Assembly: GCF_914768045.1 (NCBI RefSeq)
Contig: NZ_CAJZCD010000011.1
Span: 1 to 50,629 of the forward strand
Direction: 5' to 3'
DNA length: 50,629 bases
Source of the DNA: Snodgrassella communis
GTDB lineage: Bacteria > Pseudomonadota > Gammaproteobacteria > Burkholderiales > Neisseriaceae
Shown here one piece after another: positions 18,087-25,758 of the stretch. The notes under the pieces are model-generated. The model did not search any database and had not been told where the DNA came from. It saw only the letters and a program-made list of their open reading frames with translations. The position numbers and the translations under genes are program-made. Each line of letters opens with the position of its first letter. Within the stretch, counting starts at the first letter, position 1.

Positions 18087-18293
18087 TAATATTCACCCAT
18101 CAACAAGTATTACAGCGAAATAGACTTATGTTTATATGTAATATAAATTTTCTGAATACTATTGAAGAATACTAATTTTTAAAATCACTATATGGCAATA
18201 AGGCTAGGAAATTTTATGCAAAATGTATCTGGTAAAAATAATGCACTAAAACTAGCTAAAATACTAAAATGAAGCACATTAAAGGTGACTAAG

Positions 18294-19275
18294 ATGGTCA
18301 AAAAATTGATATTTACAGTCACAATAAGTTTATTAGCAATATATCTATCAGGCGTAATTATAACTGAATCAATCAAGCCATTAGATATTGCCCAAAGCCT
18401 TAAAGTTAGGGCAATGGGGATTAGCCCCAATGTTCCTTTTTATAAAACAACCTGATACGAAGTTGGGCATATTTTTCAGCCGCTCCATAACTACCCTGAG
18501 TATGCTCCTATTACGCTTGAACAAGCTGAGAATGCTCCATATCGTCGAAATTCACCCACAACTGAAATCAAAATCACCACTGTAGGTGATAATTATCAGA
18601 TAAAAGAGCGTTGGAATTATCGGCGTAAACCGCAATATATTCTACTTAATGAAGAGCAGCTCGTTAGTTTAAAATCGATTGAAAATGGTAACCACTTTTT
18701 TTGTATTAGATGACAATTTACGCCTACAACCTGTCACTATAGAAGAAGCAATTATGTTGCCCAATTATATTAAAGTAGTCAAAGAAATGGGGAAAATTAT
18801 CTCCATAGAGAAAAAACCATTAGTATCAATATTTAAACAAGAATATCAATACCGGGCACTGAGTGGCGAAAGGCAATTTTTTAAGAAAATACATTATAGT
18901 ATTGATAAAAAGTCAATATTCAGTTCTCTATTTTCTGAATATAATGAAAATGGAAAAGTTTTATATTATATAACTAGAGATGCAAAAGATAATGTAATTA
19001 GTAAAGAAACAATTAGTCCCGAAGGAAGCAAATACTATTCTGAAACCACTTTATTTAATGCACAAGGTGAAAAAACAAATATTATTTATAATGCAATTAA
19101 TGGTAAAAATAAAAATGAACATCTTGATCAAAATGGTAATATCCTTGAAGTGACTTACGAAAATGACCAATTCATTGGTTCTCCTGATTTTGAGGAAGAT
19201 GAACGTTATCAAACTCTCAAGATTGATAGCAGTAAAAAGTACAATATAGTAGATAATTTAGATCCAGAAACATAA
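18294..19275 (+). pseudogene. Broken gene for an exported protein of unknown function
   Basis: An open frame starts at ATG 18294 (AAGG site upstream) with a signal or membrane segment (LIFTVTISLLAIYLSGVII). It stops at an in-frame TGA (18453-18455) after 53 codons, where flanking residues KTT/YEVGH suggest a lost Trp codon. The same frame then runs on to a run of seven Ts at 18696-18702. There it goes out of frame: ENGNHFF continues as VLDDNLRLQPVT only after a one-base shift. From there 190 more residues follow to the stop at 19275, with YNENGKVLYY...GNILEVTYEND units recalling YwqK/MORN-like repeats. The intact product would be about 327 residues. A PAAR gene follows, so it may have been part of a type VI secretion cargo cluster (inference). 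Confidence 0.75.
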
Positions 19276-19337
19276 GTCATTGTTAGTCTTCATTTGATTT
19301 TTAATTATAAGTTATAAACCTAAACAGGAATAAACCA

Positions 19338-19604
19338 ATAAAAGGCATAATAAGTTTAGGCGATTCAACCAACTACGGCGGTAAAGTGATATCTGCCTCA
19401 ACAAAGATTAGCGTGTTTAATAAAGGTGTAGCTGGTATTGGAGATAAGGTGCAATGCCTCGTTAAGAATCATGAGGTTAATCCTATCATTGATGGTGATT
19501 CCCAGTTTTCCGGTTACGGGAAACCGGCTGCCTTTCATGGGCACAAAACAGCATGTGATTGCGGATTAATATCCTCCTTATCTAATTTTGGTATAAACAG
19601 TTAA
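19338..19604 (+). pseudogene. PAAR-domain protein without a normal start codon
   Basis: The frame encodes 88 residues of a complete PAAR protein: KGIISLGDSTNYGGKVIS, then GVAGIGDKVQC, NPIIDGDSQF and PAAFHGHKTACDCGLISS. These are the hallmarks of the sharp tip placed on VgrG in type VI secretion systems; the Cys/His residues fit the zinc site. The codon where the start should be, seven bases after AGGA, is ATA (19338-19340), not ATG. The first possible start is GTG at 19386, which would cut off the first PAAR strand. It is therefore probably inactive or poorly translated. No other T6SS gene is in the window. Confidence 0.75.
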
Positions 19605-19607
19605 TAG

Positions 19608-19848
19608 CTATTGGTTTATGTTTATTACCTTAGCCTATCACATTTAAAAGGACTTTCCCTGCTATTTTGGGGCGTGGCTTTGTTGGTATTTGCAATTACT
19701 GGGTTAATTTCTGCCTTTTTTATACAGCTCACTACCTATATGACATGCAAAATATGTACGGATTGATGTTGCTGTATCAGGCATCAGTTGGTTTGTTGCA
19801 TTCTGTTTTAATCTACGCCAAGACAAAAGATTAAATACTGAGATATAG
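19608..19848 (+). pseudogene. Membrane-protein fragment
   Basis: Directly after the PAAR stop and in the same frame, 52 codons without a start encode a strongly hydrophobic stretch (LLFWGVALLVFAITGLISAF) up to a TGA at 19764. A one-base shift near 19740 gives a second hydrophobic piece (VAVSGISWFVAFCFNLRQDK) ending at 19848. It reads like the remains of a roughly 80-residue two-helix membrane protein. Such small proteins often accompany PAAR or effector genes, but its identity is not known. Confidence 0.45.
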
Positions 19849-19951
19849 CTATATTTGTACCGATCCCTCTAACCGTGTACAGCAAATAGTCTGGAAATGC
19901 CTAATTACATGCATAGAATTTGGACGCGAAAAAAAAGGAATAGCAATATAT

Positions 19952-19981
19952 ATAATACTAAACAATATTGTTTAGTATTAT
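19952..19981. repeat. 30-base perfect palindrome
   Basis: ATAATACTAAACAAT is followed at once by its exact reverse complement, with no loop. It lies between two gene remnants in the decayed island. It could be an old operator, a terminator stem or a recombination site; there is no T run. Confidence 0.6.
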
Positions 19982-19994
19982 GGTGAAAAATTAG

Positions 19995-20189
19995 ATACTG
20001 TTTATTTATGGTGACGACTATATAAAAGATAAAAGTGCCGCTTATTTCAAAGGCACTAACCCTGAAAGATTTAATGAAGTTTTTGATAATAAAGGATATG
20101 ATGATAAGTTTTATTATTTTGGCGCAACTGGCGATGCGCTTGATGTAAAAATATCATCATTAACAACAACAAAGATTGAACTTGATTAA
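19995..20189 (+). pseudogene. C-terminal remnant of a DKNYY-like protein
   Basis: A frame without a start codon encodes about 64 residues: IYGDDYIKDKSAAYFKG, then a DKFYYFGATGDALDV segment, ending IELD. The YxxDK..AYFKG pattern resembles DKNYY-repeat proteins, which often occur as immunity-type or cell-surface proteins. The N-terminal part is missing and a stop lies just upstream (19992-19994). It probably belonged with the PAAR cluster as immunity to a lost effector (inference). Confidence 0.45.
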
Positions 20190-20207
20190 GGATAACTTAA
20201 TCAAGTT
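20179..20207 (+). terminator. Hairpin at the end of the decayed island genes
   Basis: A 12-base-pair stem (AACTTGATTAAG / CTTAATCAAGTT) with a GATAA loop overlaps the stop of the DKNYY-like remnant. The downstream sequence is A-rich rather than T-rich on the plus strand. Confidence 0.5.
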
Positions 20208-20272
20208 AAAATCGGTTGATTGAATTTAGGCAAATCCTATCCTGCAGATAGTTAGACAGGATAGAAATGATC

Positions 20273-21275
20273 TTATTTACTGAAAAACACTTTGGCTGTT
20301 TTGCGAACTACTATCCAACCCATTACACATAAGACAAGAAAACATAATATAACATCAGTTATTCCAAAAGCTATCGTTCTCAATTGTGTAAAAGGTTCAT
20401 CGAGTCTTTCTACTAACTGCACTAAATATAAATTGATAACGGCAATAATTGCAACTAATGTAAACGTCAGAATAAAAGCAATGGCAGAGCTGAAAATCAA
20501 AGTTTTTACCCGCAATTTATCACTAACATCAGTAAATTGTTTACGTAAGGCAAAATAGCCAATCACTTTAGCAATAAGTAAAAAATCAAATTACAAGCTA
20601 TAATCTTAATATCGTGTTCCAATGGCACTGTTATTCCTGTAAAACCAGAAAAGAACAAGGCAATGGCTACAATGGTTAGATAATAGAAATTAAATAATAA
20701 GATAAATAACGATAAATGGACTTTTTGGCTATATTCTGGGGATAATATAGTTATAGATGGTTCTGTTATAAAAAAAAGAACGCAATAATTTTACCCCTAA
20801 ACAGATCAATATGATTATCCAGATATCACAAATCAGTCCAAATGTTTTTATATATAAGTAGCCAGAATCATAATAAAAATATCGCTCCGCTAGAATCAAT
20901 TCGAAAAAAGAATACCAAAATTCCACAAGCTGATGTTCGAATATCATTCGATAACTATTGATACCTATTGTTATCAAAAACATGATTAGGGTTATACAAA
21001 GCAGATTCTTGTTATTATCTATATAAATCAAATATTTGTTCAACACTATTGCTGAAATAATAAAAGTTAAAATCAGGTTTGCTAACTGTTTAAAAGTATT
21101 GGGCAAAACTATACGAGTAGTTAATGATACAAAAGAGCCAAGCGGAATATTAAACTTTGATTCTCCATAATTAAAATTTGTATTATCGATAAACAGTTCA
21201 CGCTCAACCAAAAAAGGTATCAAATAATCAATAAAACAGCACAAAAAAGAATGGTAATTAAAAAAAGTGTTTCAT
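20273..21275 (-). pseudogene. Multi-pass membrane protein gene broken by several frameshifts
   Basis: Two open pieces, at 20729-21244 and 20273-20566, and the DNA between and before them encode one continuous hydrophobic protein if single bases are corrected at homopolymers. A start ATG at 21275 with an AGGAAG site begins MKHFF, but runs into a run of seven Ts (21266-21260). Another shift is needed near 21225. A run of eight (20777-20770) breaks RSFF from ITEPSITILSPEYSQ, and a run of six (20585-20580) breaks NLIF from LLIAKVIGYFALRK. The restored product would be about 330 residues with at least seven membrane helices. I recognise no family. Its start faces away from the PAAR remnants. Confidence 0.7.
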
Positions 21276-21780
21276 GTATTTTTCTTCCTGAAATACTTTG
21301 GTGGTTGCTTATTTATGCAAACAATCAAGATTAATTTGGAACTTTACTGAAAACAAATTATTTTATTGAGCTAATGAATAATAATACTATATGTTATTGT
21401 GAATCTGATGCCTGAATATTTGATATATAGAAATCGGGAGTCTGATTTTTGAAACCTATTTTTAAGGGAATTTCACTTTTACATCTAGTATTGAGACTGG
21501 GCTATTCAGTTTATGGATTATTAAATTTATTCAATTTAATACTGCTATATCCTTCATTCAGGCAATCGTGTATTACTTGTTTTAATTAAAACTCTGTAAC
21601 AAAGTTTAGTTACCTTTTTATATTATGATTTGTTATATCAAAATCGCCAGACTGATACAATTTAAGATTATATGGAATCTATTCGGTTATATGCTCCATC
21701 AGCACCAAATTAATCATTTAAACATATAAGCACATCAATATTATTAGTTTTGCTACTGCTAATCACGCATGGCTTACATT
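21276..21780. other. AT-rich intergenic region, no gene seen
   Basis: About 500 bases with many stops in all frames. I see no RNA gene, clear promoter or recognisable gene remnant. It may be further decayed DNA of the adjoining island. Confidence 0.5.
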
Positions 21781-21817
21781 AAAATAGATTCTTTTAATAT
21801 TTAAAAGAATCTATTTT
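21781..21817 (-). terminator. Terminator of the nitroreductase gene
   Basis: A perfect 16-base-pair stem (AAAATAGATTCTTTTA / TAAAAGAATCTATTTT) with a five-base loop lies 18 bases after the stop at 21836. The outer stem supplies A and T tracts, so it could work in both directions. Confidence 0.8.
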
Positions 21818-21835
21818 ATAAGGTCAGAAAATAAT

Positions 21836-22480
21836 CTATATCCGGGTAAATATCTGTTCGTTCGGCAGGCGCGATTTCGGACGACTGGCATTGCTGTCAT
21901 TAGCCGCACGATAACCCAGACTGACAACCAGAATACTTTTTAATCCTTGTTGTTTTAATTCTAAAATATCATCCATTTTTTCATCATCAAACCCTTCGAT
22001 TGCTGTTGAATCGATACCAATGGCAGCAGCAGCGAATAATAGCTGTCCCAGTACGATATATAACTGTTTACTTTCCCATTCGAGCTGAGCTTGTGGCGTA
22101 GTGCTGTTTTTATTTACGAAGAAATGGCGACCTTTATCCATCATTTCCTTGATTTCGCCTTCTCCAAAACGGCCGTCTTTTTCCTCCTGAGCTAGCACTG
22201 TTTGTAAATGCTGTTCATCCAGCGGTGTTTTGGCACAAAATATCAGGGTATGAGAAGAATCGGCTACACGGGGATGATTCAATTCCATTATTGCCGGCAT
22301 GATTCTGGTTCGCGCCGCATCATTGTCTACTACAAAGAAATGCCATGGCTGCGAATTAACTGAAGAAGGACTATTTCTGATTACTTCGAATAATTGCACT
22401 AATTGCTCAGCCGGAATTTTCCGAGTTTTATCATAATGCTTGGTGGTATAACGCTGTCTGGAAATATCAGCAATGTTCAT
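21836..22480 (-). CDS. nfsB: Oxygen-insensitive NAD(P)H nitroreductase, NfsB type
   Basis: Flavoprotein (FMN) that reduces nitro compounds and quinones by two-electron steps in the cytoplasm. The 214-residue protein matches the E. coli NfsB pattern along its whole length: RYTTKHYDKTRKI, SPSSVNSQPWHFFVV at the FMN site, LIFCAKTPLD, DGRFGEGE, AAAAIGIDSTAIEGFD and the C-terminal RPKSRLP. It stands alone with its own terminator. The physiological substrate is not known. Confidence 0.9.
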   Translation of the reverse strand: MNIADISRQRYTTKHYDKTRKIPAEQLVQLFEVIRNSPSSVNSQPWHFFVVDNDAARTRIMPAIMELNHPRVADSSHTLIFCAKTPLDEQHLQTVLAQEEKDGRFGEGEIKEMMDKGRHFFVNKNSTTPQAQLEWESKQLYIVLGQLLFAAAAIGIDSTAIEGFDDEKMDDILELKQQGLKSILVVSLGYRAANDSNASRPKSRLPNEQIFTRI

Positions 22481-22805
22481 AATTGGATTCCTGTTATTAT
22501 CTGTAATCTTTATACAACAATTTAGTTGGTTGAGTTTATATAGGAAGAATATTTATGGCAGTTCGTGAGTATGGTTACTCGCGAAAATAAAGTTATGCCA
22601 CGGTGTATTTCCGGTATAAATTCAATAACCGTCAAGTTATATCTGATGATTATAGTATTGCATTTTAATAACTTTTTTTACCAGTATCTATTGTGTAAAA
22701 AAATATTGGCTTTAATTTTTTTTTGTTATCAGCGCTTGATATCAATTATTTGCATGATTGATAAGGCGTTCCAAACAAGGATACAGAAATCCGTGAGTAA
22801 TGAAT
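22481..22805. other. Intergenic region, no gene seen
   Basis: AT-rich stretch between the nitroreductase start and the NERD gene stop. Only a short inverted repeat (CGTGAGTA / TACTCGCG, 22565-22585) stands out. The plus-strand frame at 22565-22825 has no family resemblance and overlaps the NERD gene. Confidence 0.4.
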
Positions 22806-23738
22806 CTATTGCTGTTGCTGTTTGATTTTTTGCTGACATTGATAACAATAAGCTTTACCACCAAATATGTTTTTATGATTCCAGCAATAGTAGGCAGCGC
22901 TGGCCGTAATATGTTTATGACAGGAAATACAGAAGTAATGGCTGGCTGTTTTACTTGGATTTTCAGTCTGTATTTGTGATTCGGTAGCTGGCTGCTCAAT
23001 TTTTCTGGCTAAATGATTCAGGCCGAAATAGCCCAGCCAGTCATATTGTGCCGGTCGATGCTGCTGTACGAGCTGACGGGCAAATTTTTGCAGGCTGGCT
23101 CGCGATACGGTACGGATAAAACTGAATATACCTAGGTGTTTGCTTAACTGGTGCACTTTTGTTTTCAGCTGCTCATTTTTAATAACTCTGTCCAGCTCAG
23201 GCACAGAAATTTTAGGCCGCCGGATATAGGCCTCATTGGAAACCAGTATCAGACTGTGTATTGTTGGCTGTAACTGCCAGCCGAAACGGCTGGGCAGTTG
23301 AATCTGATTTGTCTGCAACAGTTTGTTCAGTATACTGATATGGCGCTGGTTCTGCTCCAGTGGCGAAGGTATACCCTGTCCTTTGCCTTTATACATACGC
23401 GAAAATTCGCCCTGTTCATTGATAATCAGACCGCCTGCAATTCTTTTGCTTTCACACACAAATATTTGTAGTTGGCGGTTAATCAATATATGGTCTATTT
23501 GTGCCACTTTGCTTTGATATTGCAACCTTAAATCGTGGATGATTACCCAGTCTGGGTGATTACCAAAATGAAATTGCAGCTGATAGGCTGATTCTGCTTC
23601 ACCTTTAATACCGGCACGAATTAAGCGTATTTTCTGCTCAATATTCTGCCGTACTTGCTGCGTTAAATCAGGCACCTGTAGTAACTGCTCCAGTACCTCT
23701 AAATCTTTTGTTTTGCTATCAACTTGTTTAATAATCAT
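22806..23738 (-). CDS. NERD-domain protein with C-terminal zinc-ribbon-like motif
   Basis: Contains a nuclease-related (NERD) domain at about residues 50-170. YQSKVAQIDHILINRQLQIF and VCESKRIAGG correspond to the conserved D...E.K core of the PD-(D/E)XK-like fold. The C-terminal 45 residues hold CISCHKH, YYCWNHKN and YCYQC, a probable zinc-binding ribbon. The function is unknown; family members are thought to process DNA or RNA. ATG at 23738 gives 310 residues; a TTG four codons upstream is possible. It is monocistronic. Confidence 0.8.
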   Translation of the reverse strand: MIIKQVDSKTKDLEVLEQLLQVPDLTQQVRQNIEQKIRLIRAGIKGEAESAYQLQFHFGNHPDWVIIHDLRLQYQSKVAQIDHILINRQLQIFVCESKRIAGGLIINEQGEFSRMYKGKGQGIPSPLEQNQRHISILNKLLQTNQIQLPSRFGWQLQPTIHSLILVSNEAYIRRPKISVPELDRVIKNEQLKTKVHQLSKHLGIFSFIRTVSRASLQKFARQLVQQHRPAQYDWLGYFGLNHLARKIEQPATESQIQTENPSKTASHYFCISCHKHITASAAYYCWNHKNIFGGKAYCYQCQQKIKQQQQ

Positions 23739-24002
23739 TTTTTCAGTCAATTTTATTAATTCGTCTTAAAAATTGTTCTGTTAGACCAGTCTGTTACTGT
23801 ATTTTTGGGTAAAAATTAATATGTGTATAATAAATATGGTACATTTATTATAGTCAATATCTGTAATTTGCAAAATCTGCCATTAAATCTGTGTTGTAGA
23901 GGCTGCGCCTGACCACCGATTTCTGCCTGTTTCAGGTATATCTGATCAGTAATCAGACTTGTCATTCATTATACGGAGGACAACGAATGTAGATAACAGG
24001 CG

Positions 24003-24030
24003 AAAAAAAACCGCTGTTATCAGCGGTTTT
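24003..24030 (-). terminator. Terminator of the tRNA-Leu gene
   Basis: Stem AACCGCTG / CAGCGGTT with an ATAA loop, followed on the minus strand by eight Ts. It begins nine bases past the CCA end of the tRNA. Confidence 0.9.
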
Positions 24031-24038
24031 CCAAAATC

Positions 24039-24123
24039 TGGTGCCCAGGGACGGACTCGAACCGTCACACCTTGCGGCGGGGGATTTTGAGTCCCCTGCG
24101 TCTACCAATTTCGCCACCTGGGC
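24039..24123 (-). tRNA. tRNA-Leu, anticodon CAA
   Basis: An 85-base gene including an encoded CCA. The acceptor stem is GCCCAGG / CCTGGGC with discriminator A, the D-arm is GGCGAAATTGGTAGACGC, and the anticodon loop CTCAAAA is closed by GGGGA / TCCCC. It has a long class II variable arm and a TTCGAGT T-loop. The anticodon CAA reads UUG. A promoter and a terminator flank it as a single-gene unit. Confidence 0.96.
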
Positions 24124-24139
24124 TAGCGAAGAAGTCGGC

Positions 24140-24167
24140 ATTATAACGGATTTTTCAAGGTTGTAAA
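24140..24167 (-). promoter_or_regulatory. Promoter of tRNA-Leu
   Basis: -35 TTTACA (24167-24162), a 16-base spacer, and a consensus -10 TATAAT (24145-24140). Transcription would start a few bases before the mature 5' end region. Confidence 0.75.
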
Positions 24168-24328
24168 GAACTTTTTTGCGATAAGAAAATTTTTTAATTA
24201 TTTTTGATTAAAATATTGATTTTATATTTGGATTTTTTTATATTTCACTTATTAACTTAGAATTAAAAATCTGTATCGTATTTTTATCTGAAGATTATAA
24301 GGTACAACTTTTGTATTATTAATAAACT

Positions 24329-24976
24329 ATGCTTAAAATCCAATTTTTTCTGGCTGTGATGATATCTGTGCTGATGCTGAGTTCATGCCAGCATCAGCCA
24401 GAGGCATCTACAGCACAGGCGGCAAGTACAGATGCTGTTGAGCCAAAACATTTCCGTTTTGAAGGCAGCGATGTACGAGATGCGGGTCTTGGTGGCAAAG
24501 ATTTTTCTTTGCTGGGTGCAAATCAGAAAACTGTGCATTTGCGTGATTTTCAGGGTAAGGTGGTGGTGCTGGTATTTGGCTATACTCATTGCCCTGATGT
24601 ATGCCCTACTAATCTGCTTACCTATGCAGATGCAATAAATCAACTAGGGGAAAAAGCGAAGCAGGTACAAGTATTATTTATTACTGTAGATCCCCAGCGC
24701 GATACGCCGGAAGTTATGAGTGCTTATGCTTCCGCATTTAATCCGGATTTTATTGGTTTAACAGTAGACAAACAGCACTTCGGGGAGCTTAATAATGTTA
24801 TTGATCAATATAAAATCGCTGTACATAAAGTAGCCGGCAGGAGCGCAGATGAATATTTAGTTGACCACAGCACAGGCACTTATTTGCTGGATAAACAGGG
24901 ACATACCGTGGTTTATGAACCACACAGTCAGACGGCTACTCAATTGACCCATGACATAAAACAATTGTTAGATTAA
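24329..24976 (+). CDS. Sco1/SenC/PrrC-family copper-binding lipoprotein
   Basis: Thioredoxin-fold membrane lipoprotein that delivers copper to the CuA site of cytochrome oxidase or acts in thiol redox control. The 215-residue protein has a lipoprotein signal with lipobox LSSC (Cys20). The copper motif is CPDVC (Cys88, Cys92), and the third ligand is His180 in LVDHSTGTYLLD. The ATG has no clear ribosome site. It is monocistronic, 99 bases before hisG. No oxidase genes are nearby, so the client is not known. Confidence 0.92.
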   Translation: MLKIQFFLAVMISVLMLSSCQHQPEASTAQAASTDAVEPKHFRFEGSDVRDAGLGGKDFSLLGANQKTVHLRDFQGKVVVLVFGYTHCPDVCPTNLLTYADAINQLGEKAKQVQVLFITVDPQRDTPEVMSAYASAFNPDFIGLTVDKQHFGELNNVIDQYKIAVHKVAGRSADEYLVDHSTGTYLLDKQGHTVVYEPHSQTATQLTHDIKQLLD

Positions 24977-25062
24977 AATTATCTAATTAATATTTTTATA
25001 TTTTGTGCAAATTTATTTTTACGCAATAATAAATTTATAGCTAAAAAATTTTGCTTTTCCAC

Positions 25063-25078
25063 TATACTGATAAAAATG
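25063..25078 (+). promoter_or_regulatory. Possible leaderless start of hisG
   Basis: A TATACT box at 25063-25068 ends seven bases before the hisG ATG (25076) and no Shine-Dalgarno lies in between. Transcription starting at the usual distance would begin at or next to the ATG. No clear -35 is visible. Confidence 0.35.
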
Positions 25079-25729
25079 ACAGCCCAACTAACTATAGCAT
25101 TATCCAAAGGTCGAATTTATGAAGAAACTTTGCCATTACTGGCAGCAGCGGGAATTACTGCGATCGAAGACCCGGTTCAGTCCCGTAAACTGATTATTAA
25201 TACTAATCATGAAAATATCCGTTTAATTATTGTCCGAGCTACAGATGTGCCTACATATGTGCAATATGGTGCGGCCGATTTTGGAATTGCAGGAAAAGAT
25301 GTTTTAATTGAACATGATGGAAACGGATTATATCAGCCTTTAGATTTAAATATTGCCCGATGCCGGATGATGGTGGCGGTACGCAAGGGTTTTGATTATG
25401 TGGCAGCTTCTCAGCCTGGGTGCCGTTTACGGGTAGCCAGTAAATACCCGAATATTGCAGCAGAGCATTTTGCCGGTAAAGGTGTGCATGTTGATTTGAT
25501 TAAACTGTATGGTTCGATGGAGCTGGCTCCACTGGTAGGATTGGCCGATGCAATCGTCGATCTGGTTTCTACCGGTAATACATTACAGGCAAATAATCTG
25601 CACGCGGTAGAACATGTGGTGGATATTTCCAGCCAGCTGGTGGTAAACAAGGCAGCTTTAAAGCTGAAATATGCAGCCATACAACCCATTATTGATGTTT
25701 TTGCTCATGCAAGAAATCAAGAAATTTAA
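25076..25729 (+). CDS. hisG: ATP phosphoribosyltransferase, short form
   Basis: First enzyme of histidine synthesis, joining ATP and PRPP. At 217 residues it is the short HisG type that lacks the C-terminal regulatory domain and needs HisZ as partner (known for the family; hisZ is not in the window). It shows the N-terminal [27 protein letters not shown] and the PRPP-binding loop [18 protein letters not shown]. It is followed 29 bases later by the LOTUS/NYN gene and then hisD. Confidence 0.96.
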   Translation: MTAQLTIALSKGRIYEETLPLLAAAGITAIEDPVQSRKLIINTNHENIRLIIVRATDVPTYVQYGAADFGIAGKDVLIEHDGNGLYQPLDLNIARCRMMVAVRKGFDYVAASQPGCRLRVASKYPNIAAEHFAGKGVHVDLIKLYGSMELAPLVGLADAIVDLVSTGNTLQANNLHAVEHVVDISSQLVVNKAALKLKYAAIQPIIDVFAHARNQEI

Positions 25730-25758
25730 ACTTTTTATATGTAATAGGAATTCTTAAG

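Noticed and set aside
18294-21275. Sequencing errors as the only cause of frame breaks
   Set aside because: Breaks are confined to this accessory stretch and a nearby pseudogene and include a nonsense codon and a lost start, while core genes are intact. It cannot be fully ruled out without reads.
23751-24000. Possible small RNA in the stretch GAGGCTGCGCCTGACC before tRNA-Leu
   Set aside because: No promoter or terminator pair of its own; the downstream ATG is followed at once by a stop.
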